A stretch of DNA of 64,000 nt from Isoetes taiwanensis (Eukaryota; Streptophyta; Lycopodiopsida; Isoetales; Isoetaceae). The stretch lies in NCBI GenBank assembly GCA_021234155.1, contig JAJEKV010000147.1:683910-747909 (forward strand), given 5' to 3'. Each line of letters opens with the position of its first letter. Within the stretch, counting starts at the first letter, position 1. The translations under genes were made by a program, and so were the position numbers. The notes beneath the pieces are model-generated. The model was not told the origin of the DNA, did no database searches, and saw nothing but the letters and a program-made list of their open reading frames with translations. This document shows positions 42,911 to 52,187 of this stretch, piece after piece.

Positions 42911-44549
42911 TTCTCTACAGTAGTTTAAACCTCTTTATTGCACCACATTATGCAGCCTACCAGGCACTCACTACAGGCTTTTGTTTACAGCACTTGCTCT
43001 CTTCCGAGGACCAGATGTCGAGCCAGTCCGTATTATAACCCCTTCCAATGAAAGGAAATGGTGTATCGAGATTGCACAGGCTATACCGCACATTAAGGGT
43101 GATCGCAGAAAGGACCTGTGGCTGTTTCTACGGACTGAAAAAGCTGAGGACGTTGAACAAGTTGGCATAGTGGTGGCAATGTGGGAAGGCACGAAGAACA
43201 ATGTGCAAGATGCCATCATATGCAGCATTGAGGACCCACAAGCATTGCAGGTTTCGAGTACATTTTGAAATGGGCAATTATGACCCGTCTTTGATGACGG
43301 CAAACAAAATGAACAAGCCACCACGAGGGAAAAACGTCCCCGTCGCTAAGGGGTATGGCTGGTTGTTGCCATCCTATGAATCTCTCTCTTTGTCGTATAA
43401 AGGGAAAGAGACATATTGCTCGGGTTCTCGACATGCGAAATGGTTTGTCTACGACAAGAAGCCTCCCGAAGAAATGCCTTGAAAGCGGTTCGGGAAGAAG
43501 ATGCCCTCCGTGATGGACACCAATTGGCTAAGAGTCGTGGCCCAAGAAAAAGAGTGTGAAGCCTATTGCTACTTTGGGAGAGACCTCAAGACCAAAAGAA
43601 ATTGCTCAAGAACCACAATCCACGATAAACCCCTCCGGTATTGTTAACCCTACTCTTCCTATTGCTATGAAGGCCCCGGATAGCAATACATCCGTGGATT
43701 TATTCCAAAAATTCCCTCCTTTCAAAATTAGCCTTAAGAATCGACACCTCGTGAGGATAGCCCGCAGCCCAGCCAGTTCTCAAACCCCCTCGTTATGAAT
43801 GCCTCCTCTAAACTAGCATTGACATGGCCCCAAGCACCGCCATTCGGTCGAGTTGAAGTTCAATCAAGAGGAACGCAAGATGGCGAGCAAACCACTCGAA
43901 GCTTGAGCAGTTCAAAAGGTTCTACCCCTTAGGGGTTAATTGGTTTACAAAGATTTCTATTTTTGATTGTGAACTGCACCAGCAAACTTGACACACGAGA
44001 ACGCGGTCAAATGATCATGTTCAAACTACGGTTAAAAGCTTCAAGACATACCCGACAGAGGTCCTCACCCCCGCCGACGCCGTTCCGCTTTGACCCTATT
44101 ACCGGGTAACTAATTCTTTTTATCTTTTGGACACTCGTTATGTAGATTTGACTCGACGGTTGTCTATCTTTTCGGAGGAGGGTGACATGGAGCAATCCGT
44201 AAGATTTGAAGGGCAAGAAATTTTATATTATTTCGGCAACCCAAGATTTTGTCTTTGCACAACTCCTTTGTTCGATCGCCGGCGAAGTTCGAAAGCAAAG
44301 AACGAATTTGCCAAAGTATATGCTAGAAGAAGATCGAGGGTGCTGAACGGAAATCTTACGCACAAAGGAATATATAGAGTTGAGTATTCAATGCAATGAA
44401 GTAATTGCAAACACCGTGTACAGAGAGCCACTGATTGAAAAACTGCAACAACTTCGTCATCAGCACAAGGCTTATGGTTGCCCTCCACAAGGACCTATAG
44501 GGACAGCCAAAACTTCAGCTTGAAAGGTATTTATTTGTTTTCTACTCGC

Positions 44550-44571
44550 CAAGTTCGCGGCCGCGATCTTG
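44550..44571. repeat. CGCGGCCGCG site in a second intron
   Basis: AAGTTCGCGGCCGCGATCTT inside the short intron 44529-44596 of the methyltransferase-like gene. Confidence 0.75.
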
Positions 44572-46678
44572 ATGACCTTGAAATTGCTTCTGCAGGATTT
44601 CCATGAAATTGCAACGACCACCTTGAAAGTGCAGGAGCTTAAGGATGAAAAGCAATTCATTTTTATGGATGAGAAGGTTTTCAAGAAGTTAATGGAAGTT
44701 GCTAGTCTGTGGGTGAGTCGTAAACTCAGTGACGATCATGGTGAGTTTCCAGACAAGCCATTCAAAGACTTCTTTAACAAGACCTGGCTCCGGTTACTAC
44801 GAGGTATGTCGAATGCAGAGTTGTCACAGCTGCTCGATGAGATTATAGAAGGCAAGACCTATTTAAAGGTGCAGTCAGGTTATAGCGGGAGATTTGATTG
44901 CAGACAACGGGCAATTGACATCAGAACCCTCACTTTTATGAGGCGCGAAATTTTGTCTTATGCCTCAAATTCTTTGCAAAAGGATTTCGATAGTGGGAGG
45001 AATTGCTTCGGGCTTTTCCCTGATTTCACGAACGAGAGAATACCGATATATCGGATCGACATACATACGTAATGCGTGAAGGCTAACTATAACAAGGATC
45101 ATACACTAGGTAACCTACCGTAGCCTTTTGGAGCCAATCAGAATATTCTAAAGCCGTAAGAGGCTAGAAAAAGAAAGGAAAAGAAAAATATTGTCATAGC
45201 AAAGTGACAAAGGATGGCATCCCTACTTCCTCCCAAGTGTCGAGAATCGAATCGATATTTATTGACATCCGAGGGATAAACAAGGTATGGGATTGCAAGA
45301 AATACACAGATCTATTTACAAGGATAGCTACCATGACGGATGCCAAAGTTTATCACTTGGTCATTATCATGCGCTTTCGATGAATTTGCCCAATTGCTTG
45401 TTGTTCCGAAGCAAATTCAGCATGTGGCTACCTATCTTTAGGTTCCTATGAAGAAATGGGATGGGAGAGCAAAAAGAAGGGTGAAAGAACATCAGTACTT
45501 TATTAGTCATATGTGCATTAACGGAGTGATGTTCGTGTAGCACCCGCGGCAACCGAGTTGGAGCTTCACCTATATCCACACGGCAAGGCTCCTAAGTCAA
45601 CACCATTGCCTCCAATGCCGCTAACAGGTAATGAGGATGCCGACGAGAAGATAAAAAAGAAATATCAGACTCTTTTTACAGGCAAACCAAGATTCAAATG
45701 GGCGGCAATGGAAGGAGATCTTGTATTGAAATGCCAGCTGAAAACCTCCTATGCCTACCATATTGTTGAACAGCTGGTGCCGACTGATGGTTGTGTTCTG
45801 GATTTCTTTTCGGCTGGGACGGCTTCTCGTGTTGCTCTTATGCAAGGCAAAAAGAGCGTGGCTTTCGAAAGTTCAGGTAAAGTGTGCCGTTTCCTGAGGG
45901 CGTTCTTTGAAACGCTTGATAAGATGGCCAATCCAAGTGCCGATGGGTTTGAGGACGAGCCGAAAGCAGAGAATGTTGACCCTGATCCAGCTCAACCCGA
46001 CATCAGTATCACCCAAAACACAGATCTATCAAAGTTGGGTTCCATTTTGGAAAACCTCGATGCTAAGTCCTACGAAGAGAGAATGCAAGAAACAAAGCGC
46101 TTGCTTGAAGAGACGGAAAAAGGTATAGAAGCCCTGGAGCCCACTTTCCAAAAATTGCATGCACTTAATGAGAAGCTTGATGGGTACATGCCTTTTTTTG
46201 ACAGCTTAACATAAGTTTGAATACGTGGGCGTAGAACACATGGAAACAGACCCAAAGCACATGGAAGCAGACCAACAGCACATGGTCATTGACCAAGATG
46301 AGGTTCTTGGGTCACAGGAGCATCAGGTACACAGCAAGAAGCAGAAGCTCTATCATCCACCTCAGAATGCTACTGGCTTGAGCTCTTGCAAAAACGAACT
46401 TATAGGCGGGCAAAGTTAAAGGATGAAGAATGGGAGCCCGATTCACATCTGCGGCAGCGCAGATCGCAAACGCCATGGGTGTTCAGATTCCAGAGGTCAC
46501 AGGTTATACAGAGATGGACACAACACAAGCTATTGAATTGGGTAGAGAGCATGTCCATCGCATGGCCAATGAAATGGGTGTGATACCTGATCAAGTATCC
46601 TTCAATGAAAACTTTTGTTTCGAAAACTTTGGTTTTGTCTTTACCCATATCTTTTACCATATGTTAAATGCTAAAAAT

Positions 46679-46845
46679 AATCGCGACCGCGATCCTCTGT
46701 AGCAATTACATGGCTTTAAATACTGAATTTTGTGTGATATCCTTGCTCCTCGGTACCTTCTTTTAACACAATGCTCTCATATGGTTTTAATAAAAGGCAC
46801 ATTCTTTCGTCTCCTTTCAGCTGCGAAACATCGCGTTCGCGCTTC
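46679..46845. repeat. Right-end CGCG sites
   Basis: ATCGCGACCGCGATCC at 46680 and ATCGCGTTCGCGC at 46830, downstream of the methyltransferase-like gene near the right end of the insertion. Confidence 0.65.
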
Positions 46846-47055
46846 TTGCGAGAAGTTTTGACACTCCCTCCTACTACGTTATACTCGCGGTGAACCTTTG
46901 CATTAGCAGTAAAAACTATATTTCCGAATAAGACTGAAGCATTTGCAGAATTTGTGCAAAAAAACGCCAACTTTTACTCAATTGGTAGTAGTTTTTGCAC
47001 TATATGGCAACCCGCTAACCTATTTCATGCTAAACGAGAATTCCAAATTTCTCTA
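46703..47055. other. Right end of the 10.3-kb insertion
   Basis: Non-coding apart from a chance minus frame. Ends at TTCCAAATTTCTCTA before the right ATTAAT. Confidence 0.4.
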
Positions 47056-47061
47056 ATTAAT
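47056..47061. repeat. Candidate target-site duplication, right
   Basis: ATTAAT, partner of 36710-36715. Gypsy-1 gag resumes immediately after it. Confidence 0.5.
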
Positions 47062-48033
47062 GAATTCGTGCTTTTATGAGAAGTTAATGGGTACCACCTC
47101 ATGGGATGAACTCGTCAAGAAATTCCTGGACAGGTTTGGTAAGTTGGCTGCTCCCAAAGATTTGGTTAATGAATTGCAAAGTTTCTCTATACATGCAGGG
47201 AGAGTGTGAATCAGTACAAAGAAAGATTTAGCACATTCATGAGCAGGTGCCAAAGAGCACAGGTCACAATTCCCACACTTTTCTTAGTAACTGCTTTCAT
47301 CAATGGTCTGGAAAGAAGACCAGATATCCAAAGGAAATTGCTTAAGATCCAAGCTGCTAAGGGATTCGATTCCATATACAAAGTTTTTGCCAAAACTACT
47401 GATCTGACTCAGATGCTCTCTACCTTGCTTGATAAGCACCATATCTCCCACCATGGCCATGATCTTTTTTACCCTGATGCTACTGATGCACATTATGATC
47501 ATCACCCTTCCATCCCAGTTTATGCCATACAGAAAGAAAAGAAGAAATCTAAGGAGGAGGAAGCTAGTTCTCAAGTTGCAGAGGTTAAATCAGACCTATC
47601 TAAGGTTACTGAGGCTTTAGCAGAATTGACCAAACAACTAGTTGAGCTCAAAACTGCAAGAACAGGTAAAACTTACCCTGAATGTATCCATTGCAATAGG
47701 AATACTCATCCATCAGAAATTTGCTATTGGCAAGTGTGTTCTAAATGCAATAGGAAAGGCCACTTTGGAAAAGAATGTCCTGTTTGTTCTTTCTGCAAAG
47801 AAGTTGGTCATACTGATGTTAGATGTGCTGTTAAAGAATACTTTGCCAAGCAGGAACAAGAAAAGAGGTCAGAACCTAAGCCCTCTGTCAGATTTACTGA
47901 ACCAAGTACTTCAATAAGGTTTATCCAGGCTACAGAAGCTCCCAAAACTGAAGAAGTTATGGCAGTGCAAACTAGAAGAATGAATGAAGTCCATACAAAT
48001 GATAGCTCCATCTCCACAGCAAAAATTTGGTAA
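47062..48033 (+). pseudogene. gypsy-1 gag, 3' part
   Basis: Resumes gag after the insertion: GTTSWDELVKKFLDRFG at 47090, a one-base frame change at about 47195 (ESVNQYKERFSTFMSRC), AFINGLERRPDIQRKLLKIQ, and two zinc knuckles: CIHCNRNTHPSEICYW, then CSKCNRKGHFGKECPVC followed by CKEVGHTDVRC. A Lys/Glu helix (EVKSDLSKVTEALAELTKQL) lies between capsid and knuckles. These knuckles bind the element RNA. The frame ends at 48033 and overlaps the protease frame (47984). Confidence 0.85.
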
Positions 48034-48688
48034 GAAAGACCAAGACCTTGATGAAGTGGATATTTTGCTCAAAAATTCTAAGGTGAGTGTGGATCTTTTC
48101 ACACTGCTAAAGATTGCACCCAGCTACAGAAAAAGGGTGCTTCAGCAAACTAGTGGTGAACAATTAAATGCTTGTATAAACTTCACTGATGCCACTGATC
48201 TTATTTTAGCACAGAATGAAGAAGATCCTGGAGCATTTACATGTTCACCTGCTCTAGGAGGTTTTACCTTTTCCAATGTATTACTTGATGGGGGATCTCC
48301 CCTAAACATCATGCCATATCACATTATGAAGAAGTGTGGTTTCGAGGCTTCTATATTACTAAGATCTTTTTATAATGCTAAAATTACTCCTATTGGTGTG
48401 GTGACTAAAGTGCCTGTTAATACAGAAGGCATAACTGTAGCTGCTAACTTTATTGTGGTGGCTTTTGAAGATATAGGAGATGAATCTGATATCTATGACC
48501 TACTTTTAGGGAGGAGATGGCTAGCTACTGTGGATGCTAGGCCAGTCTGGTCTCAAGGGAGATGTACCATCTCCAATGGCTCCCAAACTGCTACTATTTA
48601 CAACCAAGAAGGCTCCTATGACTCCAAAGAAGAGGTAAACTTTATTAAAGAAATGCTAATTGAGGAGCCTTTGGGATCTTACAGGTAA
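47984..48688 (+). CDS. gypsy-1 aspartic protease
   Basis: A 234-codon frame. The active-site block is SNVLLDGGSPLNIMPYHIMK (D-G-G-S in place of the common D-S/T-G-A), followed by the second strand block DIYDLLLGRRWLATVDARPV (the hydrophobic-G-R/x-W pattern that closes the protease fold). It cleaves the gag-pol polyprotein. It overlaps the gag frame by about 50 bp in another frame and is followed within 30 bp by the extra RNase H frame. The D-G-G-S site is unusual; activity is uncertain. The frame itself is uninterrupted. Confidence 0.8.
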   Translation: MKSIQMIAPSPQQKFGKKDQDLDEVDILLKNSKVSVDLFTLLKIAPSYRKRVLQQTSGEQLNACINFTDATDLILAQNEEDPGAFTCSPALGGFTFSNVLLDGGSPLNIMPYHIMKKCGFEASILLRSFYNAKITPIGVVTKVPVNTEGITVAANFIVVAFEDIGDESDIYDLLLGRRWLATVDARPVWSQGRCTISNGSQTATIYNQEGSYDSKEEVNFIKEMLIEEPLGSYR

Positions 48689-48714
48689 AAAACACAAGAC
48701 CAAGAAAATATGAA

Positions 48715-49332
48715 ATGGTTCCCCTTTTGGAGTGTGCACTTTCCAGCAATCAAGGACCAACAGGTTTCTTATGGTTTGATGGAGGTATCTCTAAAAAACT
48801 AAATGTTGCATCATCTGCTGCTATTTTGAAAGATTCTTCTCACAAACTCTTAGCTAAAGTAGGAAGAATTTTTCCTCAAGTCACTTCTAATGTGGCAGAA
48901 TATAAAGCTTTGATTGCAGGTCTTCAAGAAGCCAAAGCTACGGATATTGCCAATATCCATATTTACGGTGATTCACAATTAATTTGCAGACAAGTTTCAG
49001 GAGATTACCAAACAAAAAATGCAGATATGGAGCTTTTGAAGAATCAGGCAATGGGGGTGCTCTCAAGCTTTGCTTCATGGAGGATCACTCATATCCCAAG
49101 AGAACAAAATTTTGAGGCTGATGTCTTGTGTAGGGAAACTCTCATGTCACATTTGACTGAGGGAGCTATTCCTGAAGATGACCTTGATGACAATGAAGTA
49201 AAAGCACTCTGTCCTATTTTGACCATTGATGCATCAGAAAAAAAGGATACTGAAGAGATTGTGATCACAAAAAATGGTACACCTAGAACTCTGTTTGTTG
49301 GAGATCTGATTGAATATCAAAATGTTTTTTGA
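48715..49332 (+). CDS. gypsy-1 additional (archaeal-type) RNase H
   Basis: A 205-codon frame with all RNase H acidic positions visible: LWFDGGISKKLNVASSAA (first Asp), SNVAEYKALIAGLQEA (Glu), IHIYGDSQLICRQVSGDY (Asp) and IPREQNFEADVLCRE (last Asp). This is the plant type-I arrangement, distinct from the gypsy RNase H fused to reverse transcriptase. In Tat-lineage elements such a domain usually lies after RT-RNase H (recalled); here it lies before RT, between protease and RT. It would remove the RNA strand during cDNA synthesis. The frame ends 23 bp inside the next one. Confidence 0.88.
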   Translation: MVPLLECALSSNQGPTGFLWFDGGISKKLNVASSAAILKDSSHKLLAKVGRIFPQVTSNVAEYKALIAGLQEAKATDIANIHIYGDSQLICRQVSGDYQTKNADMELLKNQAMGVLSSFASWRITHIPREQNFEADVLCRETLMSHLTEGAIPEDDLDDNEVKALCPILTIDASEKKDTEEIVITKNGTPRTLFVGDLIEYQNVF

Positions 49333-50068
49333 AGAAAGAAAAGATGTATTTGCTTGGGACTATTCAGAGCTATCAGGTATCAAAACTGAGGTATGCCAAT
49401 TTGAAATTAAAATCAAGGAAGGTTGTAAACCTGTCTTTCAAAAATTAAGGAGAATTAATGCTTCACTTATGGGGTTAATAAAAGATGAATTGAATGCGAT
49501 GTTAGATGCAGGTGTGATTATTGAAATCATTAATCCAGAATGGGTATCTTGCATTGTTCCTGTGGAGAAGAAAAGTGGTGCTTTAAGAATTTGCATTGAT
49601 TATCGAGATCTCAACAAAGCCACCATTAAGGATTGTTACCCTTTGCCTTTTCTAGAAGAGATCCTAAATGTTGTAGCAGGTAAGGAAGTGTATTCATTTT
49701 TGGATGGATTCTCAGGATTCAACCAGATCAGCATCAGAGAAGAAGACCAGCCAAAAACGTATTTTATCACTCCCTGGGGTACTTATGCTATGAAAAGAAT
49801 GCCTTTTTGTTTGATGAATGCTCCAGCTACCTTTCAAAGGGCAATGGATGTTATTTTCAAATCAATGTCTGCTGAAGAGTTCAGAGTGTATTTAGATGAC
49901 CTTTGCTTAGGCTCTCATCCATCTACTCATGTGGAGCTACTTGCAAAAATTTGTTCTTTGTGCAGGAGTTCAGGAGTTAATCTAAATCCAAAGAAATGCA
50001 TCTTTTTTGCATCAAAAGGACAACTCTTGGGGCATGAAGTATCCAGCCAAGGCATTCAAGTTGCTTAA
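49310..50068 (+). CDS. gypsy-1 reverse transcriptase
   Basis: A 252-codon frame. Motifs: GLIKDELNAMLDAGVIIEI, VPVEKKSGALRICIDYRDLN, FLEEILNVVAGKEVYSFLDG (motif A Asp), NQISIREEDQPKTYFITPWG, YAMKRMPFCLMNAPATFQRA and EFRVYLDDLCLGS (YLDD, motif C). It ends at a TAA after SSQGIQVA; homology continues at once in the same frame with an IEALKKLAPPKHLKQVKSFV connection. Only one nonsense codon therefore separates RT from the next block. The core is complete and catalytic residues are intact. Confidence 0.9.
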   Translation: MNIKMFFEERKDVFAWDYSELSGIKTEVCQFEIKIKEGCKPVFQKLRRINASLMGLIKDELNAMLDAGVIIEIINPEWVSCIVPVEKKSGALRICIDYRDLNKATIKDCYPLPFLEEILNVVAGKEVYSFLDGFSGFNQISIREEDQPKTYFITPWGTYAMKRMPFCLMNAPATFQRAMDVIFKSMSAEEFRVYLDDLCLGSHPSTHVELLAKICSLCRSSGVNLNPKKCIFFASKGQLLGHEVSSQGIQVA

Positions 50069-51369
50069 GACAAGATTGAAGCTCTCAAAAAATTAGCACC
50101 TCCCAAGCATCTAAAACAGGTCAAAAGTTTTGTTGGTATGACAAGTTTTCTCAGGATGTATATTCCTAATTTTGCTCATATTTTGAGCCCCAGAGTAGGT
50201 AAGTTCTCTAAATCTGAAAGTAAGCATATACCTATCGCATGGACTTCAGAGTGCCAAGAGGCTTTTGAGTTTCTCATCCTATCCATATGTGAAGCCACAC
50301 TTTTGAGAAAACCAGATTTGAATATGCCATTTGAAGTTTATATTACTGTTACTAAAAAAGCTATAGGGTTAGCCATTTTGCAGGATAAGCATACCATAGT
50401 GTTTGCAAGTAAACAATGGTCTGCTCTAGAGGAGAGATATACCAGAATAGAAAAAAGTGCTGCTGCCCTCATGTTTCTTATCAATAGGCAAGGGCACTTG
50501 CTTCTGAAGAGTCAAGTCCAAGTCTACATGAAGCAAAATCCAATGGGTCTACTGTTTGGTAAGGCAACCAGCAAGCCAAAAATCCAAAGATGGGCTTGTA
50601 AGTTGCAAAGTTATGATATTTCTGTAAAAGAATTACATTTGGTACGAAGTCCCAGCCTTTATTTGCCTTATATATTTTTTGACCATGAAGATGAGTTGGA
50701 TACTGCTGACATTTCACTTGCAGTAGCTCATGTAGAGGTAACTCCAGAAGATCAAGCTGATGGTGGGTGGCAACAACCCATTAGAGACTTCTTACAACAT
50801 GGAATCATCTCTTCAAGCTTCACTTCAAACCAAAAAAGGAGACTCAAGGATAAATGCAGGCAATTCAAGATGATAGACAATGTTTTGTGCAAAGTCAACC
50901 GAGATGGAGTCTTGTTGAGGTGTGTGAATGAAAGTGAGTCTGCTCTGATCATCAGGGAAATGCACAAAGGTATTTGTGGAGGGCATTTTGCTGGTGATAC
51001 TACAGCAAAAAAGATTCTCAGGTCTGTTGGCCTACTGTTTTTAAAGATTGTTATGATATTATAAAGACTTGTCATCAATGCCAAATCTTTAGCAAAAGAA
51101 TTTTACTTCCAGCTGCCCTTAATCCCATCATATCTCCAGGATCCTTTCAAATTTGGGGGTTAGATTATATTGGCCCCATTAATCCTTCTTCTGCAGGTCA
51201 ACATCAGCATATCATTGTGGCCACAGATTATTTTACTAAATGGGCAGAAGCTATACCCTTGAGGCAGGCTAATGCTGCCACAACTGCCAGATTTTTACAT
51301 GAGTATGTTTGTTCCAGGTTTGGTATTCCTTTTCAGTTGCATTCTGATAGGGGCACGCCTTTTGTTAAT
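50069..51369 (+). pseudogene. gypsy-1 RNase H (degenerate) and integrase N-terminal part
   Basis: 50138-51064 carries the RT connection and gypsy RNase H: IAWTSECQEAFEFLILSI, FEVYITVTKKAIGLAILQ, SALEERYTRIEKSAAALMF. The first catalytic Asp is replaced (YITVT), as in Tat elements where the extra RNase H has taken over. Then an acidic linker and the integrase zinc finger HKGICGGHFAGDTTAKKIL with, after a frame change near 51030, CYDIIKTCHQCQ. The catalytic core follows: QIWGLDYIGPI (Asp), FTKWAEAIPL, QLHSDRGTPFVNE (Asp). It stops where the 1.45-kb segment is inserted. Confidence 0.85.
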
Positions 51370-51527
51370 GAATATGTAGCATAATAACAGGGGGTTTTCT
51401 TTGTGTTTTTGTACGCTTTTCACTAAGGTTTTCCTATGATTTCGTGATGTATTCAAATGGATGTACTAATGCGTACATCTAGAGTGCACCATTTCTGAGC
51501 CATTGATTTTAGCCTTTTTTTTTTCAG

Positions 51528-51750
51528 TGGTCAACAACCAATGGCTCACAACAAAAGCCCCTTTTTTGTGCGTGTGGTGCATAATGGTCAACAACCAATG
51601 GCTCACAACAAAAGCCCTCTTTTTGTGTGTGTGGTGCATAATGGGCACATGAAGGGCTTGAAAACCAATGGCTCACAACAAAAGCCCTTTTTTTGTGCGT
51701 GTGGTGCATAATGGTCAAGAACCAATGGCTCACAACAAAAGCCCGGGCAC
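51528..51750. repeat. Minisatellite, third locus, about 4 units
   Basis: The same 55-60-bp unit as at 21936 and 28808, here with an internal rearrangement: one unit ends GGGCACATGAAGGGCTTGAA and restarts at AACCAATGGCTC. Confidence 0.85.
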
Positions 51751-51986
51751 ATGAAAGGCTTGAAGGGCGCATGTAGTGCAGTTTCCCCGCCGGCAACACA
51801 TTTCTTATCATAACTTTTGATCCAGAGCCTGTTTGAGATGATTTTTATTGCGTTGGAAAGCTCTCTCCGAGATCTTTTTGATAGTGTATGATATGGATAT
51901 GTTTGGTTAAGTTATCTATGCTAAAACAGCAATTTTTCGGCCGGGTTTGGTAGGCTTTCACATCCTACCAGCTGATTAATACAGGA

Positions 51987-52187
51987 TTGCGCTATTGGAT
52001 ATTGTTTTATGGCTCATTCCGAATGAAGCTTGCAAAAAATTACCATGCATTTTTAAATTTTGAGGCAGTTATTAAGCAAATTCCAAGGCTTCTAGATCTT
52101 TGTGCTAACAAGCACAAAAGTTTCCCACTTTGGTTTCTCACCACAAGAATCCATGGAGGCCAAAGGCTGCTGTTAAATTCCAGTTGA
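51987..52187 (+). other. 66-codon frame, third copy
   Basis: MRYWILFYGSFRMKLAKNYH to LLLNSS, open, about eight residues different from the 22336 copy. Confidence 0.25.

Larger units (their letters stand above)
42457..46700 (+). pseudogene. Spliced gene with C-terminal N4/N6 DNA methyltransferase-like domain
   Basis: Exon 1 (42457-42484) encodes MAPKDSVRE plus one base; the donor is GAAG/GTATTT. Exon 2 starts after TGTTTACAG at 42991 and restores the frame (ALALFRGPDVEPVRIITPSN, then LWLFLRTEKAEDVEQVGIVV), so the splice is phase-correct. Later coding: GYGWLLPSYESLSLSYKGKE, an intron at 44529-44596 (GTATTT to TTCTGCAG), DFHEIATTTLKVQELKDEKQ to RIPIYRIDIHT (45072), a broken stretch near 45240-45360 reading FIDIRGINKVWD (where a DPPYG-type catalytic motif would be expected), then 45558-46214 with KTSYAYHIVEQLVPTDGCVL and DFFSAGTASRVALMQGKKSV. 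The latter matches the C-terminal motif I (V-L-D-x-F-x-G-G-T...G-R/K) of beta-class N4-cytosine/N6-adenine methyltransferases, followed by a coiled coil (YEERMQETKRLLEETEKGIE). The acidic tail is frame-broken. Activity is doubtful unless the breaks are artefacts. Confidence 0.55.
36716..47055. mobile_element. 10.3-kb composite insertion with DUF7869-like and methyltransferase genes
   Basis: Interrupts gypsy-1 gag. Contents from left: two tandem small genes, a minus-strand DUF7869-like gene, a shared CpG-rich promoter region, a plus-strand spliced gene with a methyltransferase-like end, and 300 bp of right end. A family of CGCGGCCGCG near-palindromes occurs in its non-coding parts only. Terminal inverted repeats are not convincing: the two ends share only a weak TGCT-AAA-ATTC-CAAA similarity in inverted orientation. 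No transposase of a known superfamily is recognised. Could also be a translocated host segment, but the flanking direct repeat and the clean gag split favour transposition. Confidence 0.6.

Noticed and set aside
36716-47055. Terminal inverted repeats of the 10.3-kb element
   Set aside because: The two ends share only a weak gapped similarity (TGCT..AAA..ATTC.CAAA) in inverted orientation. Too little to call TIRs.
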